Assembly: GCA_049596955.1 (NCBI GenBank)
Contig: JBMYMD010000001.1
Location: 62,001 to 126,000 of the forward strand
Length of the DNA stretch: 64,000 nt
From: UBA3478 sp049596955
GTDB lineage: Bacteria; Bacteroidota; Bacteroidia; Flavobacteriales; Flavobacteriaceae
Direction: 5' to 3'
The position numbers and the translations under genes were made by a program. This document shows positions 42,070-51,307 of the stretch, in pieces; positions within the stretch are counted from its first letter, which is position 1; every line of letters begins with the position of its first letter. Below the pieces are notes generated by a model. The model searched no databases and was not told the DNA's origin. It saw only the letters and a program-made list of their open reading frames with translations.

Positions 42070-42591
42070 TTGAACACTTCTGAAATAATCATCATTGCAG
42101 CTTTCGATCAAAACAGAGGGATGGGACTAAATGGTGACCTACCATGGCATCTACCTGACGATTTCAAGCATTTTAAAACTCAAACCATGGGCAGTCCAAT
42201 GCTCATGGGACGAAAAACATTGGAGAGCTTTCCAAAAGCACTTCCTGGCAGAGCACATTATGTATTGAGTCGAGATAAAAATTACACTCCACCTTTTGAA
42301 GTTGATGGATTATTTAATGACCTAGAAGAGGCCATAAAAGCACTCGAACACTACTCAAAATTGTACGTTATTGGAGGTGGTCAAATATATCAACAAGCTT
42401 TATCAAAAGCTACTACTCTTGAAATCACGAGAGTCGAGGGTATCTTTGAAGCCGATACTTTTTTTCCAGAAATCGATTTTAAGAAGTGGAAACTTGTGAA
42501 AAAAACTAATCATCCCAAAGACGAAAGACATGCGACTTCTTTTCAAATAGAAACTTGGGTGAAAATCAATAGTTTAACTGAAGTAATCTGA
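42070..42591 (+). CDS. dfrA: Dihydrofolate reductase
   Basis: DHFR regenerates tetrahydrofolate after the ThyA reaction. The 173-residue protein has the N-terminal IIIIAAFDQNRGMGLNGDLPWHLP (Trp, Asp at the active site), MLMGRKTLES and IGGGQIYQQAL. The start is probably TTG at 42070, because no ATG occurs before the conserved core. The 3' end overlaps the convergent murI by 26 bases. Together with thyA and the folK fusion it completes the folate/thymidylate set here. Confidence 0.94.
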   Translation: MNTSEIIIIAAFDQNRGMGLNGDLPWHLPDDFKHFKTQTMGSPMLMGRKTLESFPKALPGRAHYVLSRDKNYTPPFEVDGLFNDLEEAIKALEHYSKLYVIGGGQIYQQALSKATTLEITRVEGIFEADTFFPEIDFKKWKLVKKTNHPKDERHATSFQIETWVKINSLTEVI

Positions 42592-43330
42592 ATTTTTGAC
42601 CTTTGAGTATACGCAGCACAGCATCACCTGCACCACTGCAATAGATGGAGGTTTCTGCTTGTTTTGAACTAGAAATATGGTTTTCACCGTAGATTGCTTT
42701 TAGTCTTTCGATGATTGCCTCAGTGGGTTCTATAAAGATCATATCGCCGCCTGCAATTCGTTCAAACTCGTCTTTGAGAAAAAAATAATGAGTACAACCC
42801 AAAACCACAAATCTCACTTGATGACGTTTAAAAAAAAGTATTGTTTTTCTTAATTGTTCTTGAAACGATTTTGAATGTATGCTACCCGACTCGACGGCTT
42901 CTACAAAGCCTTCTCCGATGATCTCAACAACAGAATCGGTGTTTGCATACTTTCGCTTAGTAGCGTTGTACAAAGAACTACTGAGTGTGGCTCGAGTGGC
43001 TATTACCCCAATTTTAGAACTTGTTGAGATCGTAATAGCAGGTTTAATAGCTGGCTCTATACCAATAAATGGAAGATCAAACTCTTTTCGAAGGGAATGA
43101 ATAGCAATTGTTGTAGCTGTATTGCAGGCTATGATAATTATTCTCGCACCTTGTTCAATAAAAAAATCAACGTGTTTTCGACAACGTTCAAGAATAAAGT
43201 TTATTTCTTTTTCTCCATAAGGAGCGTATTTATTGTCGGATATATAAATGCAGTCTTCAAAAGGATAGACCCTTTGCACAGCATTTAAAAGAGACAATCC
43301 GCCTACACCAGAGTCAAAAATTCCTATCAT
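42566..43330 (-). CDS. murI: Glutamate racemase
   Basis: MurI makes D-glutamate for peptidoglycan. The 254-residue protein has the two catalytic Cys regions, ACNTAT (about 69-74) and GCTHY (about 178-182), and the N-terminal DSGVGGLSLL. It lies downstream of the skp-like gene, but an intrinsic terminator ends six bases before its ATG. It must therefore rely on read-through or on a promoter inside upstream sequence. Confidence 0.95.
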   Translation of the reverse strand: MIGIFDSGVGGLSLLNAVQRVYPFEDCIYISDNKYAPYGEKEINFILERCRKHVDFFIEQGARIIIIACNTATTIAIHSLRKEFDLPFIGIEPAIKPAITISTSSKIGVIATRATLSSSLYNATKRKYANTDSVVEIIGEGFVEAVESGSIHSKSFQEQLRKTILFFKRHQVRFVVLGCTHYFFLKDEFERIAGGDMIFIEPTEAIIERLKAIYGENHISSSKQAETSIYCSGAGDAVLRILKGQKFRLLQLNY

Positions 43331-43336
43331 AAAACT

Positions 43337-43365
43337 AAAAAACCGCTTGTTGGACTAACAAGCGG
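43337..43365 (-). terminator. Intrinsic terminator between the skp-like gene and murI
   Basis: On the minus strand CCGCTTGTT and AACAAGCGG form a 9-bp perfect stem with a five-base loop, followed by six T residues. It ends the envelope-assembly operon and lies six bases before the murI start codon. Confidence 0.88.
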
Positions 43366-43391
43366 CTTGTATTTTATAGCATGGGGTTTAA

Positions 43392-43901
43392 TTAAAACCC
43401 TAGTTCTCTTTTAACATCTGCAAGAATATCACTGCCACTAGCAACGATAAGACCTAAACCTGGACTCGCATCAATGACGTAATCAAATCCTTGTGCAGCC
43501 GCTACTTTTTCGATGGCTGCTTTTGCTTTATCAGAAATAGGAGCAAATAATTCTTGTTGTTTCTTCTGTAATTCTTGCAAGGCTGCTTGCTCAGCACTTG
43601 CAATATTTCTTTCAGCTGCTTGCAATTCGTCTGCTCTAGCCTTGTTTTCTTCTGCAGTTTTTGAATTCGCTTCATTCTGGTAGGTTACAAATTTCTTTTG
43701 CAACTCAGCAACAGAAGCTTCGATATCGGCCTTGTAAGTAGCCTCTAACTTTTTTAATTCAGCTTGTGCAGACTTCATATCAGGCATATCTGCTAATAAT
43801 TGCTGTACATTGATGTGTGCGACCTTACTCTGCGCGACTACCGAACTAGTTGCGGTAACTAATAATAACGCCGCTATTACAATTGATTTTAATGATCTCA
43901 T
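43392..43901 (-). CDS. OmpH/Skp family periplasmic chaperone
   Basis: The 169-residue protein has a signal peptide (about 1-23, cut after VVAQ) and a mainly alpha-helical coiled body rich in Lys, Ala and Glu, ending with the small beta-core segment FDYVIDASPGLGLIVASGSDI. That is the Skp layout: a trimeric jellyfish that holds unfolded outer-membrane proteins. It lies last in the bamA operon, after a second, larger OmpH homologue. Confidence 0.9.
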   Translation of the reverse strand: MRSLKSIVIAALLLVTATSSVVAQSKVAHINVQQLLADMPDMKSAQAELKKLEATYKADIEASVAELQKKFVTYQNEANSKTAEENKARADELQAAERNIASAEQAALQELQKKQQELFAPISDKAKAAIEKVAAAQGFDYVIDASPGLGLIVASGSDILADVKRELGF

Positions 43902-43919
43902 CTCTATTTAATTTAAATT

Positions 43920-44780
43920 CTAATTATTGTTTGTACTGTCTTTTTTTACTCTTTTATTTCTTGCTTCTATCGCTGCCTTTCGTTGCGCCTCTCTTTTTTC
44001 AAGAGCGGCTTGTTTACGAGCCTCATATTCTTTTCTTCGCTCTTCTCGCTTTCTCAGATTTTCAGCTTTTCGATCTTCGATTTGTTTTTGTCTCGCTTCT
44101 TGTGCCTCTTCTAGTTCTTTTTGTCGATCTAAAACCTCTTGATCAAATCGAGTTTCATTTTCCAATTCCTGTTCGTTTTGCAGTGCTTTTAAACGATCAT
44201 TAAACTCTTGATCTTCTTTAGACTGACTCAAACGTACTGCTCTTCCGATTTCTCTAAGCACTAAATCGCTAATATCGTGCCTTTTTTCGGAGTACAACAT
44301 TACAACATCTGCAGATTTATCAAAAATAAAATCGTACTTTTTCGATTTACCTATCTTTTGAATCGCCTCAAAGACTTGATCCTGAATAGGCTGTATCAAA
44401 AGCTCTTGTTGCAACACATATTCTCCTTTGGGACCGAATTTCTCTTGTTGATCCGCTGCAATTTCACTTTCTAGAAATCTAATATCCTCTTCTCTATCAC
44501 TTATTATAGACTCCGCAAGAACTGCACGTTCTAAAGCCAAAGCCTCTTTTAATTCATCGACTTCTGATCTTTTCAACTCAATAGCTGTTTGCCATTTTAA
44601 TGCTTTTTCGTTTAAAGCGTCCTCAGCATCTCGGTATGAAGCCACTTGTTCCAAGATGTATTCCATATCCACATAGGCTATTCGAATACCTCTTTGCGCA
44701 TATACATCTTCTACACTAGTAAACGCAATAAGTGCTACAAGTGTTGTGTAGAAAAAACCGTGCCAAAGTCGATACCTCAT
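43920..44780 (-). CDS. Larger OmpH/Skp-like protein with charged coiled-coil tail
   Basis: From the ATG at 44780 the protein has 286 residues. The frame runs on to a TTG at 44787-44789, but that would overlap bamA's stop and leave a poorer signal peptide. A signal peptide (about 1-29) is followed by an OmpH-like domain (about 32-175) and a long highly charged Glu/Arg/Lys-rich coiled coil (about 185-283). The tail is roughly 100 residues longer than Skp. Its role in outer-membrane protein folding is inferred from family and from position next to bamA. Confidence 0.87.
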   Translation of the reverse strand: MRYRLWHGFFYTTLVALIAFTSVEDVYAQRGIRIAYVDMEYILEQVASYRDAEDALNEKALKWQTAIELKRSEVDELKEALALERAVLAESIISDREEDIRFLESEIAADQQEKFGPKGEYVLQQELLIQPIQDQVFEAIQKIGKSKKYDFIFDKSADVVMLYSEKRHDISDLVLREIGRAVRLSQSKEDQEFNDRLKALQNEQELENETRFDQEVLDRQKELEEAQEARQKQIEDRKAENLRKREERRKEYEARKQAALEKREAQRKAAIEARNKRVKKDSTNNN

Positions 44781-44785
44781 ATAAA

Positions 44786-47413
44786 TCAAAATTGTTGTCC
44801 TATGATGAAATGTGTCTGCCAGCCGCTAGGTCCTGAAGAATTTGGATTGGCATCTGTATCAAATCCATAACCAAAATCAATACCTAGTAATCCAAATGCC
44901 GGCATAAAAATCCTTACACCAATACCTGCTGACCTCTTAAGTTCAAATGGATTGAACTTCGAGAAATTATTAAAAGCGTTACCCGCTTCTAAAAAAGTCA
45001 AGGTATAAATAGAAGCCGAAGGTTTCAGGGTCAATGGATATCTTAGTTCTAGCGAAAACTTGTTATATATTGTACCACCATCTTGTTCTCTTCGACCTGT
45101 AATCGGATTAACACTATACGGAGTAATTGAACTGTTTTCGTATCCTCTCAGCTGAATATTTTCTCTACCATCAAGGGTAAAATTCCCTAATCCATCTCCA
45201 CCAACGTAGTAACGCTCAAAAGGAACATTACCAATGTCGTTATTGTAGGCTCCTAGAAACCCAAACTCTGCATTAGTTCTAAAGACCAGTTTATCGACTA
45301 TGCGAGTGTACCAATCGCCTTTAAATTTAATTTTATAAAATTCTAACAATTTAAATCGCTCTTCTTCTAGAGATTCCAACTCTCGACTGAGTTCTGTTGC
45401 ATTTTCTCCGTCAATTCCTACATCTAAAAGCTCTTCTGTGACCTCTCTAATTTCTTCTCGCAAACCCTTGTAATCTTTTTTAGAAAACGCAGAATAAGGG
45501 GGAGTTAGACGAGCTGAAAACTCAAAATTTGAACCTGTAAGCGGGAATATTCTACTAGGACCTTGGGAGCTCCTTGAAATTCCTATAGTATAAGTAATTG
45601 AGTTTGAGGACCCGTTTCCGAAATTGAATAATCCATTGTTAAAATTGTTAAAACTGTAATATTGATAACTCAGGGCATGTGATATGACAAAAAAATCGTC
45701 AGGCCATTGAACTCGCTTCGACAAGCCTGCAGAAATACCACTAATTGAGAAACCTCTTGATTTATCTACATCAAATCGTCCACCGGCAAAAGATGCAGCG
45801 AATTGCTGTGTTCTCTGCAGTGAAAAATTAAAATTAACCGGCTTTTTTCCGCCCAACCAAGGTTCAGCGAATATAAGACTGTATACTCTAAAGGTTCGAC
45901 TCGCCTGCAATCGAAGAGAAAAGGTTTGCCCATCTCCCATCGGAACAGGCTTATAGGCCTCTTTATTGAAGATATTTCCTATTGAAAAATTATTAAATGA
46001 CAATCCAAGAGTTCCGATGAATCCTCCTCCTCCAACTCCACCTTGAAGTTCGATTTGGCTTGATCCAGATTCGACTAAGGAGTACTCCAAATCAACAGTT
46101 CCGTCATTTGGATTTGGGTTTTGAACATCAGGCGCAATTTGTTCGGGATCAAAAAAGCCCAATTGTCCAAGCTCACGGATTGATCTTACGATATTGTCTT
46201 TGCTGTATTTCTGTCCAGGTTTGGTTCTTAATTCCCTGTAAATTACGTGATCATTAGTTTTATCATTACCAACAACATTGACATGATTTAGAAAGGTCTC
46301 TTTTCCTTCTATAATGCGAATCTCAAAATCAATGGTATCGTTTTGCGCAGAAACCTCAACAGGGTTAATACTTGAAAATAAATAACCGTTGTTTTGATAG
46401 AGGTTAGTGATATCTTCTCCATCGGGTTTAGAGGTATCTGCTATTCTCTTTTTAAGTTGCACTCCGTTGTAAGAATCTCCTTTTTTGATTCCCAAAAGTT
46501 GGTTGAGTTCACGATCAGAATAAACCGTATTTCCAACAAAATCTATATCTCCGAAGTAATAGCGATTCCCCTCTTGAATTTTGAGATGAATTCCGATGAG
46601 TTCATCACTGATTTTATAAATACTATCTTCAATCACTCTCGCATCTCGATATCCTTTCTCCGCATACGCATCTACTAAACTTTTTAGATCTTCATCAAAA
46701 TCTTCTTTTTTGTATCTGGATTTTTTCCAAAAGCGATAGATTTTTTTGGTTTTTGTGTTCTTCAGGGCTCTTTCCAGTGCTTTAGACTTCAGTTTTTCTC
46801 TACCGTCAAATACAATTTCTCCAATTTTAACCTTAGGACCTTTATTGACGTTAATAACCATATTTTGGACATTGACTCCAGATGAATCTGCAGAAGTGGC
46901 AATGGTTGCTTTTGCATTGAGATACCCCTTTTCTTTATAGGTATTTTGAATGTAGTTTTTGGTATTGGCTATTAAACTTTCAGTAATTTTTTTACCTGTT
47001 TTTAAATCTGCATCCTTGAGCAACTCATCGGCTTTAGATTTTTTTATCCCGTAAAAGGTAACTTGATTTAGTGTTGGGCGCTCCTTGATATTGAGTTCGA
47101 GAAATATACTATCTCCTTTGATGTCATTGTAATAAAACGCCACATCGCTGAAGAGTTCAAGATTCCAAAGTTTTTTAATAATTCCTGAAATTTCCTCTCC
47201 AGGGATTTCTATAACCTGTCCAACCCGTAAACCTGTATAGGTTTTTACCGTCTGTTCGTTATAACTTTTTAAGCCTGTGACCTTGAGGTCGCCGAGAATA
47301 AAAGTTTCGCTTTCTCCAAAACTCATTTCTTGAGCCAGAGTAGATAGGGTGCCTAAAAAGGAAAATCCTAAAAAAAGATAAGTTATAAACCTGCGTTTAT
47401 TTTGAATTAACAT
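44786..47413 (-). CDS. bamA: Outer membrane protein assembly factor BamA
   Basis: BamA inserts beta-barrel proteins into the outer membrane. From the ATG at 47413 the protein has 875 residues, with a signal peptide, five POTRA-type repeats (roughly 50-440) and a C-terminal Omp85 barrel ending in Phe (IIGQQF). The frame continues to an ATG at 47446 inside uppS, but the 47413 start gives a proper signal peptide. The barrel contains an extra charged helical segment (REEIREVTEELLDVG and on) between strands. It is in one unit with uppS and the Skp-like genes. Confidence 0.94.
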   Translation of the reverse strand: MLIQNKRRFITYLFLGFSFLGTLSTLAQEMSFGESETFILGDLKVTGLKSYNEQTVKTYTGLRVGQVIEIPGEEISGIIKKLWNLELFSDVAFYYNDIKGDSIFLELNIKERPTLNQVTFYGIKKSKADELLKDADLKTGKKITESLIANTKNYIQNTYKEKGYLNAKATIATSADSSGVNVQNMVINVNKGPKVKIGEIVFDGREKLKSKALERALKNTKTKKIYRFWKKSRYKKEDFDEDLKSLVDAYAEKGYRDARVIEDSIYKISDELIGIHLKIQEGNRYYFGDIDFVGNTVYSDRELNQLLGIKKGDSYNGVQLKKRIADTSKPDGEDITNLYQNNGYLFSSINPVEVSAQNDTIDFEIRIIEGKETFLNHVNVVGNDKTNDHVIYRELRTKPGQKYSKDNIVRSIRELGQLGFFDPEQIAPDVQNPNPNDGTVDLEYSLVESGSSQIELQGGVGGGGFIGTLGLSFNNFSIGNIFNKEAYKPVPMGDGQTFSLRLQASRTFRVYSLIFAEPWLGGKKPVNFNFSLQRTQQFAASFAGGRFDVDKSRGFSISGISAGLSKRVQWPDDFFVISHALSYQYYSFNNFNNGLFNFGNGSSNSITYTIGISRSSQGPSRIFPLTGSNFEFSARLTPPYSAFSKKDYKGLREEIREVTEELLDVGIDGENATELSRELESLEEERFKLLEFYKIKFKGDWYTRIVDKLVFRTNAEFGFLGAYNNDIGNVPFERYYVGGDGLGNFTLDGRENIQLRGYENSSITPYSVNPITGRREQDGGTIYNKFSLELRYPLTLKPSASIYTLTFLEAGNAFNNFSKFNPFELKRSAGIGVRIFMPAFGLLGIDFGYGFDTDANPNSSGPSGWQTHFIIGQQF

Positions 47414-48146
47414 TGAATTCTTGAAGTTGTTCTGTAGTTTTTCCAAATCGTCGTTCTCTCTTTTGATAACTAGCTAATGCCTTATCTAATTCCTGAGTAT
47501 CAAAGTCTGGCCAGTATGTATCTGTGAAATACAATTCGGCGTAAGCACATTGCCACAACATGAAATTACTCAATCTGTATTCTCCGCTTGTTCGAATCAA
47601 CAGATCGACCTCTGGCATGAAGCAGGTGTAAAGATGACTATTAATTAGCTTTTCATCAATATCAGTCGGCGAAATTAGGCCTTTTTTAACTTTTGCACTA
47701 ATCTCTTGCATCGCACTAGTAATTTCTTGACGTGAACCATAACTTAAGGCTAAGGTTAAGACCATCCTTGTGTTTGACTTGGTTTGCGCGACAACCTCCT
47801 CCAGTTCAGACTGCACGACCTGTGGTAAATTTTTTGTATCACCTATGGTTCTTAATTGAATGTCATTTTCAACCAAAGTTTGCAACTCACTTCTCAAGGA
47901 TTTTACCAAGATGCGCATCAAGGTGTTCACCTCTTTTTTTGGTCTGAGCCAATTTTCTGTTGAAAAAGCAAAAAGCGTGAGATATTCAATACCTTTTTTA
48001 GCACAATGCTTAACAACCCGTTTGACCATTTTTGCTCCTTCTTCATGACCTAGAGCGCGAGGCCTTCTCATTCCTGTGGCCCATCTACCGTTGCCATCCA
48101 TGATTACAGCAAGGTGTCTAGGTAATGTTTCACTCATCTCCAACAT
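47397..48146 (-). CDS. uppS: Isoprenyl transferase (undecaprenyl diphosphate synthase)
   Basis: UppS builds the C55 lipid carrier for peptidoglycan and other glycans from FPP and IPP. The 249-residue protein has the cis-prenyltransferase start HLAVIMDGNGRWA with the catalytic Asp at about 17, ALGHEEGAK, TLFAFSTENW and the LIRTSGEYRLSNFMLWQ segment. The 5' end of bamA overlaps its 3' end by 17 bases. A second ATG at 48137 is also possible. Confidence 0.95.
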   Translation of the reverse strand: MLEMSETLPRHLAVIMDGNGRWATGMRRPRALGHEEGAKMVKRVVKHCAKKGIEYLTLFAFSTENWLRPKKEVNTLMRILVKSLRSELQTLVENDIQLRTIGDTKNLPQVVQSELEEVVAQTKSNTRMVLTLALSYGSRQEITSAMQEISAKVKKGLISPTDIDEKLINSHLYTCFMPEVDLLIRTSGEYRLSNFMLWQCAYAELYFTDTYWPDFDTQELDKALASYQKRERRFGKTTEQLQEFNVNSK

Positions 48147-48157
48147 TGATTTCGGAC

Positions 48158-48976
48158 TTATTTAAAATTGATTATAATTGGTTTTTGCCCAAAGGTATAG
48201 CTTAATCCAAAATTAGTCAGCATATAATAGTCATTTTGTCCGTTTCCAAGAAAATAGACTTTATCATTTGGATCTATTCCATCATAGACAGGGATATCTG
48301 CTATGACAACACCACCATCTAAATTATCTACCCTTGTCATTCGCATTCCAACCTCTAGATGCAAGTTCAAATTTCGATACAAATGAAACTTCATTCCAAG
48401 GGCAATAGGCAAAAGTAGGGTGCTGTTCTCTTTATATTGTGCTTCGTATTTGTCATATATTTCTTCTCGTAAAGGTATCAAAGGATTATCTTTTGGTCGA
48501 TTTGGTTTTACTGCCTCTATTGCATTTCCATATCGATACAAATCATCTAGCACAAATGCTCTCTCAGTGTAACGTGCATAACCCAGTCCGATGTAGGCAT
48601 AAGGCACTAATTTTCGCCTTTCATTAAAAGGGTTAAACGAATACCAGTTGAATTCTACTCCTGCAGTAATTTCTATGGCATTGATATTTGATTTGAATTT
48701 TCTGTTGAGGCGATACTGATCATTAGAAAGCTCATCATCAAAAGTAAACTTGATTAAGTTGGTATTTAAACGATATGAAAGACGTGAATTGCGATGTATC
48801 TTAAGCTGAAGGCCTTGAGTTGTATTCCCAGCCTTGAATGCCTTTTCTCTTCCAACATCGCCAAAGCCTGATGAAAAACCAGTCAAGTATCCAAATTCTA
48901 TTCTTTGAGCATTTACAACCCAACTGAAAAGAAAACAACTGAATACCGTAATTAATTTCTTTTGTCTTCTCCCCAT
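48158..48976 (-). CDS. DUF6089-type outer membrane beta-barrel protein
   Basis: The 272-residue protein has a signal peptide (about 1-23, VVNAQ) and a small beta-barrel composition (alternating aromatic residues, YAYIGLGYARY, ending FGQKPIIINFK). It matches the Bacteroidota family of unknown function found between nadK and uppS. Its 5' end overlaps nadK by 25 bases. Context suggests an outer-membrane or envelope-related role; no activity can be assigned. Confidence 0.8.
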   Translation of the reverse strand: MGRRQKKLITVFSCFLFSWVVNAQRIEFGYLTGFSSGFGDVGREKAFKAGNTTQGLQLKIHRNSRLSYRLNTNLIKFTFDDELSNDQYRLNRKFKSNINAIEITAGVEFNWYSFNPFNERRKLVPYAYIGLGYARYTERAFVLDDLYRYGNAIEAVKPNRPKDNPLIPLREEIYDKYEAQYKENSTLLLPIALGMKFHLYRNLNLHLEVGMRMTRVDNLDGGVVIADIPVYDGIDPNDKVYFLGNGQNDYYMLTNFGLSYTFGQKPIIINFK

Positions 48977-49845
48977 AGCATTTTTTGACGGAGTGAATGC
49001 AGAAAATGCTCTCCCTTAAAGTTTAACATTTTAAGTTTGTACGGCGTCTTTTTGACTACGATTTCCTCTTCATTGGCCATGGTAGTTATCTTTGAATCCA
49101 CAGTAATAAGATGCTGTGATTCACGCCCACTTACCTTTAGTTTAATAACCGTATCGTCTTCAATAACCAATGGACGCGCGTTTAAGTTGTGCGGGGCAAT
49201 AGGTGTTAATACGAAAGACTTCGCTCCTGGAGAAATAACTGGACCTCCACAACTCAATGAATAGCCTGTTGACCCTGTTGGAGTCGCCATAATTAATCCA
49301 TCCGCCCAGTAAGATGTCAAAAATTGATCATTTAACCACACTTCTATGGTAATCATCGAAGCGGTATCTTTTCTTGAGACGGTAATTTCATTGAGCGCAT
49401 CGTTCTCCCAATTGGGACCCAGAAGTTCAGTGTGATTTTCTAATCTTATAAGTTGTCTAAAATCAAGCTCGTAATTTCCTTGACTAAATTCTTTTAAAAG
49501 CGATAGGGTATGTTCTTTTTTGTATGTGGATAAAAATCCTAATCGACCTGTGTTGATTCCCACAAGTGGAATGCCTTTGTCTCGAATGTAATTAGAGGCC
49601 CTTAGCATTGTTCCATCGCCGCCGATAGAAATAAAAAGGGCTAAGCTTTCGTCTATTTCCTTGTGGCTCTTAAAAGTTTTGTACCCCTCTACATCTAAGT
49701 CTGTCTTTTCTATAAGCTTTTGGGCAAATTTAAATTCAAAGCAAACCTTGTAATTCAAATCAGCTGCCGATTGTAACAATTGTTTAACAACCTTTTCTTC
49801 ATCTTGATCAATATGAATTCCGAAAATGCCTATTTCCTTGCTCAT
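48952..49845 (-). CDS. nadK: NAD kinase
   Basis: NadK phosphorylates NAD to NADP. The 297-residue protein has the catalytic GGDGT motif (about 76-80), an NTGRLGFLS stretch, and the conserved TPTGSTGYSLSCGGPVI segment. Length matches bacterial PpnK. Its start overlaps the CBS protein stop by four bases (ATGA), and its end overlaps the DUF6089 start, so the unit is tightly packed. Confidence 0.96.
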   Translation of the reverse strand: MSKEIGIFGIHIDQDEEKVVKQLLQSAADLNYKVCFEFKFAQKLIEKTDLDVEGYKTFKSHKEIDESLALFISIGGDGTMLRASNYIRDKGIPLVGINTGRLGFLSTYKKEHTLSLLKEFSQGNYELDFRQLIRLENHTELLGPNWENDALNEITVSRKDTASMITIEVWLNDQFLTSYWADGLIMATPTGSTGYSLSCGGPVISPGAKSFVLTPIAPHNLNARPLVIEDDTVIKLKVSGRESQHLITVDSKITTMANEEEIVVKKTPYKLKMLNFKGEHFLHSLRQKMLWGEDKRN

Positions 49846-50501
49846 ACGTTTAAATAACGATTTAAATATTCAGCGTTTACCTTTAGATTTTCCACATGTA
49901 AATCTTCAAAAGAAGTTTCCAAGATATCGTACCCAAATCTTCTCATCTCATCTAAACAAGATTGAATCTTTTCTGTTTGTAATTGAATCACTACAACAGT
50001 GTCTACTTCAGTTTTTTCCACAATAAAAGCGCCATTAATTATTGCTTGATTTGAAACGGCAATTTGAACAATTTCTGCCAATGAGAAATCTTCGCTAGCC
50101 TTTGAGAGTATCAAGGTATCGTTGTCTTTATGGAAAACAGGTAATGCTTCTAATTTATGCACTATATCCAATGAGGTAATGTATCCCAAAAACTGACGCT
50201 CTGAGTTCAAGACAGGTATAATATTCGACTGATTTTTTTTCAAAAAACGCAAATGTGTTGGAAAATGGTCTTCTACAAATACGGCATCAAATTGAAGGAG
50301 CTGCTCTGCTTTGGAGACATTTATTTCTTTAGATAGATCTCTTATGGAAGCGGCAGAAACTAATCCCAAAAACAATCCAGAGGTTTCGCAAATTCCAATA
50401 TGCGTTAAATTATTTTCCGCAAAAAAGTCATGGAGTTCTCCTATGGTTTGGCCAGGTGTAAATATCGGTAGATCATTCTGCAATAACTCAGTCAAATTCA
50501 T
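49842..50501 (-). CDS. CBS-domain protein
   Basis: From the ATG at 50501 the protein has 219 residues with two CBS motifs (about 10-55 and 75-120; TIGELHDFFAENNLTHIGI and IIPVLNSERQFLGYITSLDIVH). A ferredoxin-like or ACT-like C-terminal region follows (about 150-210). The frame extends to a TTG at 50531, but MNLTELLQND fits better. CBS pairs bind adenine nucleotides; placement directly before nadK hints at nucleotide sensing, which is inference. Confidence 0.82.
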   Translation of the reverse strand: MNLTELLQNDLPIFTPGQTIGELHDFFAENNLTHIGICETSGLFLGLVSAASIRDLSKEINVSKAEQLLQFDAVFVEDHFPTHLRFLKKNQSNIIPVLNSERQFLGYITSLDIVHKLEALPVFHKDNDTLILSKASEDFSLAEIVQIAVSNQAIINGAFIVEKTEVDTVVVIQLQTEKIQSCLDEMRRFGYDILETSFEDLHVENLKVNAEYLNRYLNV

Positions 50502-50558
50502 GCCTTCGAAATATACTGCAAAATACAACAATCCCTACAAAGGCTCAGACTGAATGCC

Positions 50559-50566
50559 TATTTTTG
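50559..50566 (+). promoter_or_regulatory. -7 promoter element for pdxJ
   Basis: TATTTTTG matches TAnnTTTG and ends 18 bases before the pdxJ ATG at 50585. Confidence 0.6.
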
Positions 50567-50584
50567 TAATTGAAATTCGACAAA

Positions 50585-51307
50585 ATGAGCACACATTTAA
50601 GTGTAAATATCAACAAATGGGCTACACTGCGTAATGCCAGAGGCACTAATAGGCCTGATTTATTGCAAACGGCGAAAGACATTCAAGACTTTGGGGCTGC
50701 CGGAATAACTGTCCATCCCAGACCTGACGAGCGCCACATCAAATACCGAGATGCTAGAGATCTCAAAAAGGTGGTGACTACCGAATACAATATTGAAGGA
50801 AACCCCATAAATCGTTTTATCGATTTGGTTTTAGAAATCAAACCTACTCAGGTAACCCTGGTTCCAGATGAGCCTGACGCGCTCACCTCAGACAGCGGAT
50901 GGGACACCATTTCGCATCAGGACTTTCTCAAGAAAACCATTAGAATCTTTAAAGAAGAAGGAATTCGATGCTCGATTTTTCTGAATCCAGATATTGAAAT
51001 GGTTAAAGCTGCGGCAGATACCGGAACAGATCGTATCGAATTATACACAGAGCCATATGCTGCGCAATACGCCAAAGACCCGACTGAAGCTATCGCTGCA
51101 TTTATCAGCGCATCTGCAGAGGCAGACAAATTAGGTCTTGGCTTAAATGCGGGTCACGATTTAAGTTTAGACAATATCGCATTCTTTGCCGCTTCTATCC
51201 CATCTCTTAAAGAGGTCTCTATAGGTCACGCTTTAATCTGCGAATCTATTTATATGGGATTAGAAAATGTCATACAGATGTACAATCACAAGCTCAAAAA
51301 CTATTGA
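50585..51307 (+). CDS. pdxJ: Pyridoxine 5'-phosphate synthase
   Basis: PdxJ condenses deoxyxylulose 5-phosphate with aminoacetone phosphate to make pyridoxine 5'-phosphate. From the ATG at 50585 the protein has 240 residues and shows LSVNINKWATLRNARG, ITVHPRPDERHI, TLVPDEPD, ELYTEPYA and GLNAGHDLSLDN. The frame is open to a TTG at 50570, which I judge not to be used because it lies near the predicted transcription start. The following gene starts in its stop codon. Confidence 0.95.
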   Translation: MSTHLSVNINKWATLRNARGTNRPDLLQTAKDIQDFGAAGITVHPRPDERHIKYRDARDLKKVVTTEYNIEGNPINRFIDLVLEIKPTQVTLVPDEPDALTSDSGWDTISHQDFLKKTIRIFKEEGIRCSIFLNPDIEMVKAAADTGTDRIELYTEPYAAQYAKDPTEAIAAFISASAEADKLGLGLNAGHDLSLDNIAFFAASIPSLKEVSIGHALICESIYMGLENVIQMYNHKLKNY

